Shown here: piece after piece, positions 35,868 through 44,429 of the stretch | How positions within the stretch are numbered: the stretch's first letter is position 1 | Layout of the letters: the number at the start of each line of letters is the position of its first letter | Source of the DNA: Luteimonas panaciterrae | Lineage (GTDB): Bacteria; Pseudomonadota; Gammaproteobacteria; Xanthomonadales; Xanthomonadaceae | Assembly (NCBI RefSeq): GCF_020511115.1 | Contig: NZ_JAJAVH010000004.1 | Coordinates: 62,001-126,000, forward strand | Direction of reading: 5' to 3' | Length of the DNA: 64,000 nucleotides | The notes under the pieces: generated by a model | Seen by the model: only the letters and a program-made list of their open reading frames with translations | What the model was told of the DNA's origin: nothing | Databases searched by the model: none | Program-made: the position numbers and the translations under genes

Positions 35868-36986
35868 ATGCGACATCTAGTCCGGATTCTCTGCGCGCTG
35901 CTGCTGGTGGCGAATGTCGGAACAGCGATGGCCGCGGGTACCTTCCAGCGCGGCGTCAATCTGAGCCGATGGCTGGATACCTACGCCAAGCTGCCGATGT
36001 CGGATCAGGAGTTGCGCGACTTGCGCGCCGCGGGATTCGATCACGTGCGCCTGCCGATCGATCCCGTCGCGCTGGGATGGTCGCCGGAGCAGGGACCGGG
36101 TCTGCGCGATGCGCCGAAGTTGCGCGCGGCGATCGCCGCCGTGCTGGCCGCGGACCTGGATGTCATCGTCGACATGCATCCGGAGCCCGGGATTCAACAG
36201 CCGATCATCGAAGACGAGCATGCCGACGACTTCGTGGCCTTGTGGACCTGGTTGGCCACGCAGCTCAAACACACGCCGTCCAATCGCGTGGCTTTGGAGT
36301 TGCTCAATGAGCCGCAGTACAGCGGATTCGGCGGTTCGATCCGGTGGAGCCGATACCAGAAGCGTCTGCTGCAGGCGGTGCGCGCCGTGCTGCCGCGGCA
36401 TCAGGTCATCGTCAGCGGCCGTCAGACCGGTTCGCTGGAAGGGCTGCTCGAACTGTCTCCACTCGCTGATGCAAACCTGATCTACAGCTTCCATTTCTAT
36501 CTTCCGGGCATCTTCACGCATCAAGGCGCGGACTGGATGCGGGACGTGCCCTGGACCACAGCGGGGCATTGGCGCAACGTGCGCTATCCGTCCATGTTGG
36601 CGATGTTGTTGCTCCCGCACATGGACGGGACCGGCGACCGGAGGCAGGCAAGGGAAGAAATCTTCCAGTATTTCAAGACCGGTTGGGACCGCAGGGAAAT
36701 CGCGGCGCAGTGGCGGCCGCTGGTGGAGTGGGCGCGGAAATACCCGGGCGTGCGCATTCGTCTGGGCGAGTTCGGCGTGATTCGCGCCGGTGTCGATCCG
36801 CTGTCGCGTTACCTCTGGATCGCGGACGTGCGTTCGCAGGCGGAAGCCAATGGCTGGGGCTGGACGCTATGGGACTACGGCGCCAATTTCGGTATCACCA
36901 CTCGCAGCAATGACAACGGCATGCCGCGCGGTGTGCTGGAACCACAAGCGCTCTCCGCACTCGGGTTGGGCCGGCACCGGCGATGA
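35868..36986 (+). CDS. secreted glycoside hydrolase family 5 (cellulase-like)
   Basis: The ATG at 35868 directly follows the co-polymerase stop and gives 372 residues. The signal peptide is MRHLVRILCALLLVANVGTA. The GH5 core shows RGVNLSRWLDTY, LRAAGFDHVRLPID, acid/base Glu148 in LELLNEPQY, YSFHFYLPGIFTHQG and nucleophile Glu301 in RIRLGEFGVIRAG. The family cleaves beta-1,4-glucans and related polymers. Inside this operon it probably trims or releases the exported polymer in the periplasm, as polysaccharide lyases and hydrolases do in other exopolysaccharide loci. This hints at a beta-1,4-glucan-like backbone. Its end overlaps the polymerase gene by 4 bp. Confidence 0.92.
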   Translation: MRHLVRILCALLLVANVGTAMAAGTFQRGVNLSRWLDTYAKLPMSDQELRDLRAAGFDHVRLPIDPVALGWSPEQGPGLRDAPKLRAAIAAVLAADLDVIVDMHPEPGIQQPIIEDEHADDFVALWTWLATQLKHTPSNRVALELLNEPQYSGFGGSIRWSRYQKRLLQAVRAVLPRHQVIVSGRQTGSLEGLLELSPLADANLIYSFHFYLPGIFTHQGADWMRDVPWTTAGHWRNVRYPSMLAMLLLPHMDGTGDRRQAREEIFQYFKTGWDRREIAAQWRPLVEWARKYPGVRIRLGEFGVIRAGVDPLSRYLWIADVRSQAEANGWGWTLWDYGANFGITTRSNDNGMPRGVLEPQALSALGLGRHRR

Positions 36987-38314
36987 ATATCGCACTGGCC
37001 AATGCCGGAGTCATGCATCGGCGCGCGGTGTACGCGCTGACGCTGCTCGCCTTGGCGGTCTACATGACGCTGGCATCGCCGGCATTGACGGCATTGGGCA
37101 TTCCTTATTCGTCGTCCAACGGCAGCATCGTCTTCAAGTTGCATCCGGGAACCTACCTGCTTTGGCTGACCTTGGCGTTGTCGTTGTTCGCCGAGGGAAA
37201 TCCGTTGACGGCGCTGGTCAGGCGCCTGCGCGAGATGCCGCTGCTGGTCGCTTATGCCTCCGGCATCGCAGTGGCCTGCCTTTACTCGTTGTCGCGTTAC
37301 GGCATGTCCGGAATGGCTTTCTACGTCGACACGTTGACGATGCCGGCGGTGATCGTATTGATCCTGTGCCGCTTCGATCAGGCGCAATTGCGGGGCGTCT
37401 TCCGTCTGATGCTGTCGCTATTGGTGATCAATGCGGTGATTGCCCTCGGGGAAGCCGCGGTGCGGCGGACACTGATCCCGTTCAGCATTGGCGACGCGGT
37501 CGTGACCTTCAACAGCGGCAGCGACTTTCGCGCCACGGCACTGCTCGGACATCCGCTCGAGAACGCACTGGTGACCAGCGTCATGCTGCTGGCGGCGCTG
37601 GATGTGCCGATGCTGGCCATGCGTCGGCTGGGGATCAGTATTTTGTTCGTATTGTCGCTGCTGGCGTTCGGCGGTCGTACCAGCTTCCTGTTGAGCACGA
37701 TCGTGTTGCTGGCGTACGCGACGGTGCGATGCTTGTGGGGCCTGCGGACAGGCAAGTACAGCTATTTCCGAACCGTTGGCGTGTTGACCGTCGTGGTATT
37801 GGCGTCGCCGGTGGCGACAGCATTGGTGTGGGCGAGCGGCTTGGGCGAGCGCGTGTTGAGCAAGCTGTATCTGGACGACAGCGCGGAGGTGCGCCTGCGC
37901 ATCTACGATGTCTTCGACTACATCGATGCCTCGGGGCTGTTCTTCGGCTTGTCTCCCGAAAGGATCCAGCTCGTGTCCGCCTGGATCGGGCTGGACCCGA
38001 CCTTCGAGACGATCGAGAACTTTTGGCTGTTGATGCTGCTGCAGCTCGGCGTGTTCGTCTTCATCGTGTTTTGCGCGGGATTGCTGAGCGGCATGCTGCT
38101 GCTCTGGCGGCGCAGCGGTCTGGGAGGGCGTCTGGCGCTGTTCGTGTTCTTGCTTACCGCGTCGACGACCAACTCGCTCGCGTCCAAGAGCAGTTCGCTC
38201 ACCGAGTTGTTCGCGATCCTGTATTGCCTGGCTGCCTTCGCCGTTCCCACCGTCATGTCGGGTGGCACGCGCGGCACCGGAATTCGTCCTTCCTTCCGCA
38301 CGGCGACGATCTGA
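36983..38314 (+). CDS. putative polysaccharide polymerase (Wzy/VpsF-like membrane protein)
   Basis: The 443-residue protein has about 11 membrane helices and a large loop between later helices (residues about 285-345, LGERVLSKLYLDDSAEVRLR with SWIGLDPTFETIENFW). This is the topology of O-antigen polymerases and ligases. VpsF-like proteins of exopolysaccharide loci have similar size and text. It overlaps the GH5 gene by ATGA and the next glycosyltransferase gene by 1 bp. Polymerase is the most likely role because no other Wzy candidate is present in the locus, while initiating transferase, flippase and co-polymerase are. Confidence 0.82.
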   Translation: MNIALANAGVMHRRAVYALTLLALAVYMTLASPALTALGIPYSSSNGSIVFKLHPGTYLLWLTLALSLFAEGNPLTALVRRLREMPLLVAYASGIAVACLYSLSRYGMSGMAFYVDTLTMPAVIVLILCRFDQAQLRGVFRLMLSLLVINAVIALGEAAVRRTLIPFSIGDAVVTFNSGSDFRATALLGHPLENALVTSVMLLAALDVPMLAMRRLGISILFVLSLLAFGGRTSFLLSTIVLLAYATVRCLWGLRTGKYSYFRTVGVLTVVVLASPVATALVWASGLGERVLSKLYLDDSAEVRLRIYDVFDYIDASGLFFGLSPERIQLVSAWIGLDPTFETIENFWLLMLLQLGVFVFIVFCAGLLSGMLLLWRRSGLGGRLALFVFLLTASTTNSLASKSSSLTELFAILYCLAAFAVPTVMSGGTRGTGIRPSFRTATI

Positions 38315-39498
38315 TGAACGCCATCCATCTCCTGCCGCTGGAGGAAGAAGCTTCGGCCGAACGGCAGAAGCGTGCCTTGTTCCTGATCAACGGCGAGCAC
38401 TATGCCGGCGCAGAGCGCGTACAGGATCTGCTCGCGCTGCATCTGCCTTCGTTCGGATGGCGGGTCGACTTCGTCTGCCTGAAGCCGCGCGCGTTCGCGG
38501 ATGCGCGCGAGGCGCGTGGCAGCAATGTGATCGACTTGCCGATGCGCTCGCATTTTGATCTGGCGCCGGTACGCGAAGTCGCGCACCTGCTGCGACAAGG
38601 CGGTTACGACGTGCTGCATACGCACACCGTTCGGTCCCTGTTGATCGGCTATTTCGCATCGGGCCGCTCCGGGAAACCGATGGTGCATCACGTCCATAGC
38701 CGCACCGATCGCGATACCGAGAACGCGCGTCGCAACGCATTCAACAGCATGGTCCAGCGTTTTGGACTGCGCCGTGCACGGCGTCTGATCGCGGTATCAG
38801 GTAGCACGGGCGAGTACCTGCGGGAGCTCGGCTACGAAGATTCGCGCATCAGCGTGATTCCCAATGGAGTGCCGTCCGCGAAGGTGGCGCGGGACTGGCA
38901 TGCACCACGGTCGACGTGGACGATCGGAATGGCGGCATTGTTCCGGCCGCGCAAGGGCGTCGAAGTATTGATCGAGGCGTTGGCGGCCTTGCATGCACAA
39001 GGGCGTCCAGTGCGCTTGCGTGCGGTCGGTGGTTTCGAGAACGAAGCCTATCGTCAGCAGGTATTGGCCTTCGCCGAGGCCAAGGGTGTGTCGGCGCTGA
39101 TCGATTGGACAGGATTTACCCGCGATGTCACCGGAGAGTTGGCCAGGATGGATCTGTTCGTGGTGCCGAGCCTGTATGGCGAAGGATTGCCGATGGTGAT
39201 GCTCGAGGCGATGGCGGCCGGGTTGCCGGTGGTGGCGAGTAGCAACGAGGGCATGCCGGAAGTGCTCGATTACGGTGCCACGGGCGTCCTGGTGCCGCCC
39301 GGCGACGTCGTGGCGTTGACGCGGGCGCTCGATCGGCTGATCGAAAGTCCGGACCACGCCCGTGTCCTGTCGCAAGCCGGGTTGCAACGGCAGCGCGAAC
39401 GTTATTCCGAAACGGCGATGGCGAGGCAAGTCGCGGCGGTCTACCGCGAACTGTGTCAGCAGTCATCGCATCAAGAAAATCGCAGGAAGGCGGGATGA
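38314..39498 (+). CDS. glycosyltransferase family 4
   Basis: The ATG at 38314 overlaps the previous stop (TGATG) and gives 394 residues. GT-B fold marks are ALFLINGEHYAGAERVQDLL near the N-terminus, YDVLHTHTVRSLL, ISVIPNGVPS, GMAALFRPRKGVEVLIEALA and the donor-binding ELARMDLFVVPSLYGEGLPM, MLEAMAAGLPVVASSNEGMP. It should add one sugar to the lipid-linked repeat unit at the cytoplasmic face. The donor sugar and linkage cannot be read from sequence. Confidence 0.93.
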   Translation: MNAIHLLPLEEEASAERQKRALFLINGEHYAGAERVQDLLALHLPSFGWRVDFVCLKPRAFADAREARGSNVIDLPMRSHFDLAPVREVAHLLRQGGYDVLHTHTVRSLLIGYFASGRSGKPMVHHVHSRTDRDTENARRNAFNSMVQRFGLRRARRLIAVSGSTGEYLRELGYEDSRISVIPNGVPSAKVARDWHAPRSTWTIGMAALFRPRKGVEVLIEALAALHAQGRPVRLRAVGGFENEAYRQQVLAFAEAKGVSALIDWTGFTRDVTGELARMDLFVVPSLYGEGLPMVMLEAMAAGLPVVASSNEGMPEVLDYGATGVLVPPGDVVALTRALDRLIESPDHARVLSQAGLQRQRERYSETAMARQVAAVYRELCQQSSHQENRRKAG

Positions 39499-41681
39499 AT
39501 CCGCTTGCATCGGCACCCAGCATCGCCTTTCTTCTGGGCGTTCCGTTTCATGACGTCAGCATGGAGGAGACGCTCTCGCACATCGACGGGATGATCCAAG
39601 CCGGCAAACCGGGATACCTGGCCACGGCCAATCTCGATTTCGCCGAGCAGGCGAGCCGCGATGTGGAATTGCAGCGCATCCTTTTCGATGCCGATCTGGT
39701 GTTGTGCGATGGGACGCCACTGGTCTGGATCTCGCGCTGGTTCGGCGCCGGGCTGCGGGAGCGCGTGGCAGGCGCAGACTTGTTGCCGGAACTGTTCGCG
39801 CATGCGGCAGACAAGGGGTATCGCGTGTTCTTTCTCGGCGGCACGGAAGATGTCCTGGAAGCCGCTCGCAAGAAGATGGAGGACGCGCATCCCGATCTCG
39901 TGATCTGCGGTACGTACTCGCCGCCTTTCTCCGGGCTGATGGACATGGACGACGAGCAGATCCGTCAACGTGTCGTGGAAGCCCGGCCGGATCTTCTTCT
40001 GGTCGCGTTCGGTTGTCCGAAACAGGAGAAGTGGATCTATCGCAACTATCGCGCGCTGGGCGTGCCGTGTTCGATCGGAATCGGTGCCAGCCTCGACTTC
40101 GTCGCGGGAAAATTCAAGCGTGCTCCGGTGTGGATGCGCAAGGCCGGGTTGGAGTGGCTGTTCCGATGGCTGCAGGAACCCAAGCGCCTGTTCAAGCGCT
40201 ACGCCCGGGACTTGGCGTTCCTGGCGCATATGCTGCCGAAGCAGCAATGGATGTCACTTCGCATGCCGTGGACGGCGCAGTCCTCACCGCCGGATCCCGC
40301 GGGGCTGGATGCGGCGGAATATCTGAGTTGGCGCGGCGCGATCGATACGTCGGCCGTATCGCAGAACAAGTTGCAGCAACCCGCCAACCGCGACAAGTCT
40401 TCCATCCTGCTCGATTTGTCTGCCGCCACTGTTATCGATAGCGCCGGGCTTGGGGCGCTGGTCGAATTGAACAGGAAAACCGAGCAGGCGGGCGGGCAAC
40501 TTGTGGTCTATCGGCCGGCTCCGCCCGTGGCCGAGGTCATGCATTTGCTCAACATCGATCGGCTGATCCAGATCGCTCCGGACGATGCCACGGCGAGCGC
40601 GTTGTTGAAGCAGGGCGGACATGCCTTGTCCAGCCAGTTTCACCATGACGGGGCGAATCGGAATCTGCTCTGCACATTGCAGGGCGTGCTGACGGAGCGG
40701 ACCTTGGCCGGGCAGCACGAGAACGTTTTTCGGCAGTGGGCGCAGGCACACGATGCCGTCACGTTGGCGTTCGATCTGTCGGCGATTCGGTTTATGGACA
40801 GCAGTGGTCTGGAATTCCTGCTGGGATGCGTCGAGATGGCGAAGCAGCGTCCAGGAGGGTCGTGCCGTATCGACGGCATCAGCCCGAATGCATTGAACGT
40901 GATCGGACTGGCCGGGCTTGAAGGCAGTTTCGGCCTGGGCAAGACAGTGCGAAGCCGGGGCGATTCCGGAAAACGCCGTGAGCGGGATATGCCGAGGATG
41001 GAAGCCCGGGAACTCGAAGCTGCGGTACGCAATGGAGCCGTAGGAAATAAGACAGGAGTTTTACAAGTGTCTTCGAATGTGGAGTGCGGCGAGGCGACAT
41101 TCCCGGCAGCCAGCGGCTATCTGGTGAATCTGCTGCAGCGTATCGATCAGGCGATCGGTGTCGTTCCCGGCAGACTCGTGCAATTCATCGCGGCCGGGCG
41201 TTGCGAGGGTGTGAGTTCCATCGCCGGGAGTTACGCCGCGGCGTCTGCGCAAATGTATCGACGCAAGGTACTGCTGTTGTCGGACGAATTCGGCGGCCAA
41301 GAGGAGATCGCCTTGCCCGATCTGGCGCAAGGCGATGGGTTTGCGGAAGTGGTTTCCCGCGCTGCCGGCGTCACGCGGATGTGCCTGCTCAGTCGCAACG
41401 CCGGATACGAAAGCAGCTATGCGGTCCTGGCCGACGGGAACGCGTGGAAGCGGCTGTGCTCGTCGTTCGATGAAGTGGTGATCGACGCCAAATCACCGTT
41501 CGCGATGCTGTTGGCGCCTCGTGCCGACGGCGTGGTCGTCGTGATCGAAGCCGACGCCACGCCCGCATCGGCGGCGCGCAAGTTGCTCGAAGACCTCGCG
41601 GCGGTGAACGCCAAGGTGCTGGGCACCATTCTCAACAAGCAGCGCTCCTATTTGCCGCGGGTGTTGCGTGAGCGTTTCTGA
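39495..41681 (+). CDS. fusion: GT26 (WecG/TagA/CpsF) glycosyltransferase, two STAS domains, degenerate BY-kinase-like domain
   Basis: The ATG at 39495 overlaps the preceding stop and gives 728 residues. Residues about 8-235 are a GT26 transferase (GVPFHDVSMEETLSHID, TANLDFAEQA, DLVLCDGTPLVWISRWFGAG, RVFFLGGTEDVLEAA, FGCPKQEKWIYRN). Residues about 278-370 are STAS 1 (ILLDLSAATVIDSAGLGALV) and 389-480 STAS 2 (LAFDLSAIRFMDSSGLEFLL), each with the Ser that can be phosphorylated. Residues about 529-728 look like a Wzc/CpsD ATPase: LVQFIAAGRCEGVSSIAGSY sits where a Walker A (EGKTT) belongs, VLLLSDEF where VLLIDAD belongs, FDEVVIDAKSP at Walker B and VLGTILNKQRSYLP at the end. The P-loop Lys is lost, so it is probably a pseudo-kinase. 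It may couple sugar transfer to regulation. Confidence 0.88.
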   Translation: MNPLASAPSIAFLLGVPFHDVSMEETLSHIDGMIQAGKPGYLATANLDFAEQASRDVELQRILFDADLVLCDGTPLVWISRWFGAGLRERVAGADLLPELFAHAADKGYRVFFLGGTEDVLEAARKKMEDAHPDLVICGTYSPPFSGLMDMDDEQIRQRVVEARPDLLLVAFGCPKQEKWIYRNYRALGVPCSIGIGASLDFVAGKFKRAPVWMRKAGLEWLFRWLQEPKRLFKRYARDLAFLAHMLPKQQWMSLRMPWTAQSSPPDPAGLDAAEYLSWRGAIDTSAVSQNKLQQPANRDKSSILLDLSAATVIDSAGLGALVELNRKTEQAGGQLVVYRPAPPVAEVMHLLNIDRLIQIAPDDATASALLKQGGHALSSQFHHDGANRNLLCTLQGVLTERTLAGQHENVFRQWAQAHDAVTLAFDLSAIRFMDSSGLEFLLGCVEMAKQRPGGSCRIDGISPNALNVIGLAGLEGSFGLGKTVRSRGDSGKRRERDMPRMEARELEAAVRNGAVGNKTGVLQVSSNVECGEATFPAASGYLVNLLQRIDQAIGVVPGRLVQFIAAGRCEGVSSIAGSYAAASAQMYRRKVLLLSDEFGGQEEIALPDLAQGDGFAEVVSRAAGVTRMCLLSRNAGYESSYAVLADGNAWKRLCSSFDEVVIDAKSPFAMLLAPRADGVVVVIEADATPASAARKLLEDLAAVNAKVLGTILNKQRSYLPRVLRERF

Positions 41682-43290
41682 GACAAGGCGGGATTTCAGG
41701 CTCGTCGTGCTGTTGCCCGCCGGGCAGGGGCGCGTTTGGCAAGCGCGAGCCGCGCAGGTATTAGCCGCGTTTCCGGGCATTGAGGTGCAGGTTTGCCATG
41801 TGGATGTCGACTCCGCTGGCGAAGACAGGGATTGGACCGAGTGCGCGAGGGCGATGCCGGAACTGCGCGAGATCCCCATGCCGCCAGCCGACGAGGTGCC
41901 GCGAGGGATGCATTGGAATGTCGTCGTGGATCTCGCCGGTGTTGAGTCTTCCGAGGTGGAGGCATGGAAAGCGCGAGGCCGGCACGGCCTCTGGCAGCCA
42001 CGCGATGCGCAAGGCAGGCATCTGGCGGATGCCTTCGCCTGTCATGCGTCGATCTGTTCCGGAAGTGGCGGCGAACTGTTTCTGGTGCGCAATGGCGTGG
42101 ATGTGCTCAATACGGTTCGCTTCCATGCGAGTCCGGACTATCGGCGCTCCTTGACGCGGTTGTACGCGCAGACCGAGTGGTTGATCAAGGGCGCGCTGCG
42201 CCCCTTGTTGCTGGGCGGCGGAAGAGCGATTGCGACGAAATTCTCGCCGCGCCCGGCGCCGAGTCGATTGCGACGCAAGCTGCAAGGCAGGGCAGGTGCC
42301 GTGCGCGCGCGGCTGCGTCGGATCGCCGCGAAATGCTTGAGCGAGAACTGGATGATCGGAGTCATCGAGGCGCCGATCCACAGTCTATTGTCGTCGTCGT
42401 CACAACCGAAAGTGAAATGGCTCGGCAAGCGCGCCTCAACTCACTATCACGCCGACCCGTTCGGGATTCCCGGGCAGACGAACAAGCTGTATTGCGAGAC
42501 ATTCGACTACCACAACGGTGATGGACGCATCGAACTGCTCGAACTGGATGGGCGGGATGCCATCGAAGCCATCGCGCCGGCTTCCTTGCCGCTGTCCGGA
42601 CATTTGTCCTATCCGTATTTGTTCAATCATGAGGGGCGTCTCTACGGCATTCCCGAGACGGCGAAACAGCGACACTGCAAGCTCTACGAGATCGACGGTA
42701 ACGGGCACTGGCACTTCGTCACCACGCTGTTGGAAGACGTCGCCGCCGCCGATGCCACGCTGTTCTTCTGGGATGGGTTGTTCTGGCTGGCCTACACCGA
42801 TATCGCGCTAGGCGAATTCGACAACCTGTGCCTGAGCTGGTCGCGGAATCTGACCGGTCCATGGCAGCCGCACGCCGGCAATCCGGTCAAGATCGATCAC
42901 CGCAACTCGCGCTCGGCCGGAACGCCGTTCGTGCACGATGGTGTGCTGTACCGACCCGCGCAAGATTGTAGGTCCGCCTATGGGCAGGCGACGGTGATCA
43001 ACAGGGTGGTGCAGTGCACGCCGTATCAGTATCTGGAAGAGCCCGTGCGGCGCCTCTGTCCTGATCCGTTCGGAGCCAATCCCCATGGCCTGCATACGCT
43101 TTCGGCCTGGGGTAGCCGCACTTTGGTCGACGGCAAGCGCTATGTGATGAATCTGCATGAGCTGCGTCGCAAGATCAATCGCAGGTTGCGAGGACGTGGG
43201 AGGGCCGACGAGGGGCTGGTGCCGAAGCTCGCCGGCAAGGATACGACCACCAATGAGCGCGCTGGCCCGCTCTGGAAGAACGTGCCGTGA
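41668..43290 (+). CDS. protein with GINT1-N-like five-bladed propeller domain, probable sugar-active enzyme
   Basis: The GTG at 41668 overlaps the previous gene by 14 bp and gives 540 residues. Residues 1-230 have a Rossmann-like start (FRLVVLLPAGQGRVWQARAA) of no clear family. Residues about 250-500 form a beta-propeller like glycoside hydrolase family 43 and the N-terminal domain of glucosamine inositolphosphorylceramide transferase: HYHADPFGIPGQTNKLYCET, LSYPYLFNHEGRLYGIPETA, DATLFFWDGLFWLAYTDIAL and RSAGTPFVHDGVLYRPAQDC. Related proteins occur beside glycosyltransferases in polysaccharide loci. No signal peptide is seen. A role as glycosyltransferase or modifying enzyme is inference. Confidence 0.72.
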   Translation: MSVSETRRDFRLVVLLPAGQGRVWQARAAQVLAAFPGIEVQVCHVDVDSAGEDRDWTECARAMPELREIPMPPADEVPRGMHWNVVVDLAGVESSEVEAWKARGRHGLWQPRDAQGRHLADAFACHASICSGSGGELFLVRNGVDVLNTVRFHASPDYRRSLTRLYAQTEWLIKGALRPLLLGGGRAIATKFSPRPAPSRLRRKLQGRAGAVRARLRRIAAKCLSENWMIGVIEAPIHSLLSSSSQPKVKWLGKRASTHYHADPFGIPGQTNKLYCETFDYHNGDGRIELLELDGRDAIEAIAPASLPLSGHLSYPYLFNHEGRLYGIPETAKQRHCKLYEIDGNGHWHFVTTLLEDVAAADATLFFWDGLFWLAYTDIALGEFDNLCLSWSRNLTGPWQPHAGNPVKIDHRNSRSAGTPFVHDGVLYRPAQDCRSAYGQATVINRVVQCTPYQYLEEPVRRLCPDPFGANPHGLHTLSAWGSRTLVDGKRYVMNLHELRRKINRRLRGRGRADEGLVPKLAGKDTTTNERAGPLWKNVP

Positions 43291-44429
43291 TCGACCGATT
43301 CTTGCCACGCACCGTCTTGTTCTATCTGCCCCAGATGAAGGTGGGCGGTGCCGAGATTTCATTGTTGCGTCTGGCGAAGGGGTTGCACGAGCGCGGCGTG
43401 CAAACTGCTTTCGTCACGCATCGCGCCGATGATGCCGCCCGCGCCTTGACGGGCGATATCGAACTGCTGTCCCTGGACGTGGATCGTTCGCTCGCGGCCT
43501 GGCATCGTCTCAGCGGCTTATTGCGCCAGCGCAGGCCGGACGTCCTGGTCTCGGCCCTGACGCATAGCAACATCATCGCCGCCGTCGCCGCGAAACTGTC
43601 CGGGACGCGGACGCGGGTGGTCGTCACCGAGCACGCGCCGGCATCCTCGATGCGTCAGCTCGATACCTCGCGAACGTATCGCATCACGCTGCAACTGGTG
43701 CCTTGGATCTATCGCCTCGCGGACGCGATCGTCGCGGTCTCCAAGGGCGTGTACAAGGATTTCCTGCCCATGCTTTCGACCAGCACCCAGCGAAGGCTCA
43801 CGGTCATCCCCAATCCCGTGCTGCGTGCGAACTGGTGGATTCAATCGCAGGTGCAGATCAACGATCCCTGGTTTCGCGCGGGGGCACCGCCGGTGATCCT
43901 CTCGGTGGGGAGGCTCAGTCCCGAGAAGAATTTCAGTCTGCTGATCCGGTCATTCGCGCAGCTGCGGCCACAGGCGTCGCCGCCGCGTCTGGCGATCATC
44001 GGTGATGGCCCCGAACGGCCGGCATTGCAGAAGTTGATCGACAGACTCGGGCTCAGCGAGCGGGTGCGTCTTCTCGGACAGTGCGAAAACCCATTCGCCT
44101 ACATGCGGCGTGCCGCCATGTTCGTGCTCGCATCGCGTTTCGAAGGGTTCGGCAACGTGTTGATCGAAGCGATGGCCTGCGGCATTCCCGTCATCAGCAC
44201 CGATTGTCCGGTTGGCCCTCACGAGATCCTCGAGGGCGGTCGCTACGGCACGCTGGTCGCGACCGACGATGCGGATGCCCTGACGGAAGCCATCGAGGCA
44301 CGGCTGCGGGATTTGCGGCCGGAACCGGAAGCAGTGGCGCGCGCGCTGGAATTCACCGCGGAGCGCAGCGTGGAGGATTACCTGGCGCTGTTCTCGCGCG
44401 TGGCGCGCAAGGCAGGGGGATATCGATGA
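43287..44429 (+). CDS. glycosyltransferase family 4
   Basis: The GTG at 43287 overlaps the previous stop and gives 380 residues. The N-terminal domain starts TVLFYLPQMKVGGAEISLLR; the C-terminal donor domain shows LTVIPNPVLR, ILSVGRLSPEKNFSLLIRSF, RLAIIGDGPERPALQKLID, and the nucleotide-sugar loop FVLASRFEGFGNVLIEAMAC with GIPVISTDCPVGPHEIL. This last pattern is typical of GT4 galactosyl/N-acetylgalactosaminyl transferases but is not diagnostic. It should extend the repeat unit on the lipid carrier. Confidence 0.93.
   Translation: MIDRFLPRTVLFYLPQMKVGGAEISLLRLAKGLHERGVQTAFVTHRADDAARALTGDIELLSLDVDRSLAAWHRLSGLLRQRRPDVLVSALTHSNIIAAVAAKLSGTRTRVVVTEHAPASSMRQLDTSRTYRITLQLVPWIYRLADAIVAVSKGVYKDFLPMLSTSTQRRLTVIPNPVLRANWWIQSQVQINDPWFRAGAPPVILSVGRLSPEKNFSLLIRSFAQLRPQASPPRLAIIGDGPERPALQKLIDRLGLSERVRLLGQCENPFAYMRRAAMFVLASRFEGFGNVLIEAMACGIPVISTDCPVGPHEILEGGRYGTLVATDDADALTEAIEARLRDLRPEPEAVARALEFTAERSVEDYLALFSRVARKAGGYR

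Noticed and set aside
36790-38313. In-frame upstream extension of the GT4 gene (902 residues in all)
   Set aside because: The extension overlaps the GH5 and polymerase genes in another frame; the GT4 domain starts at the TGATG overlap at 38314.
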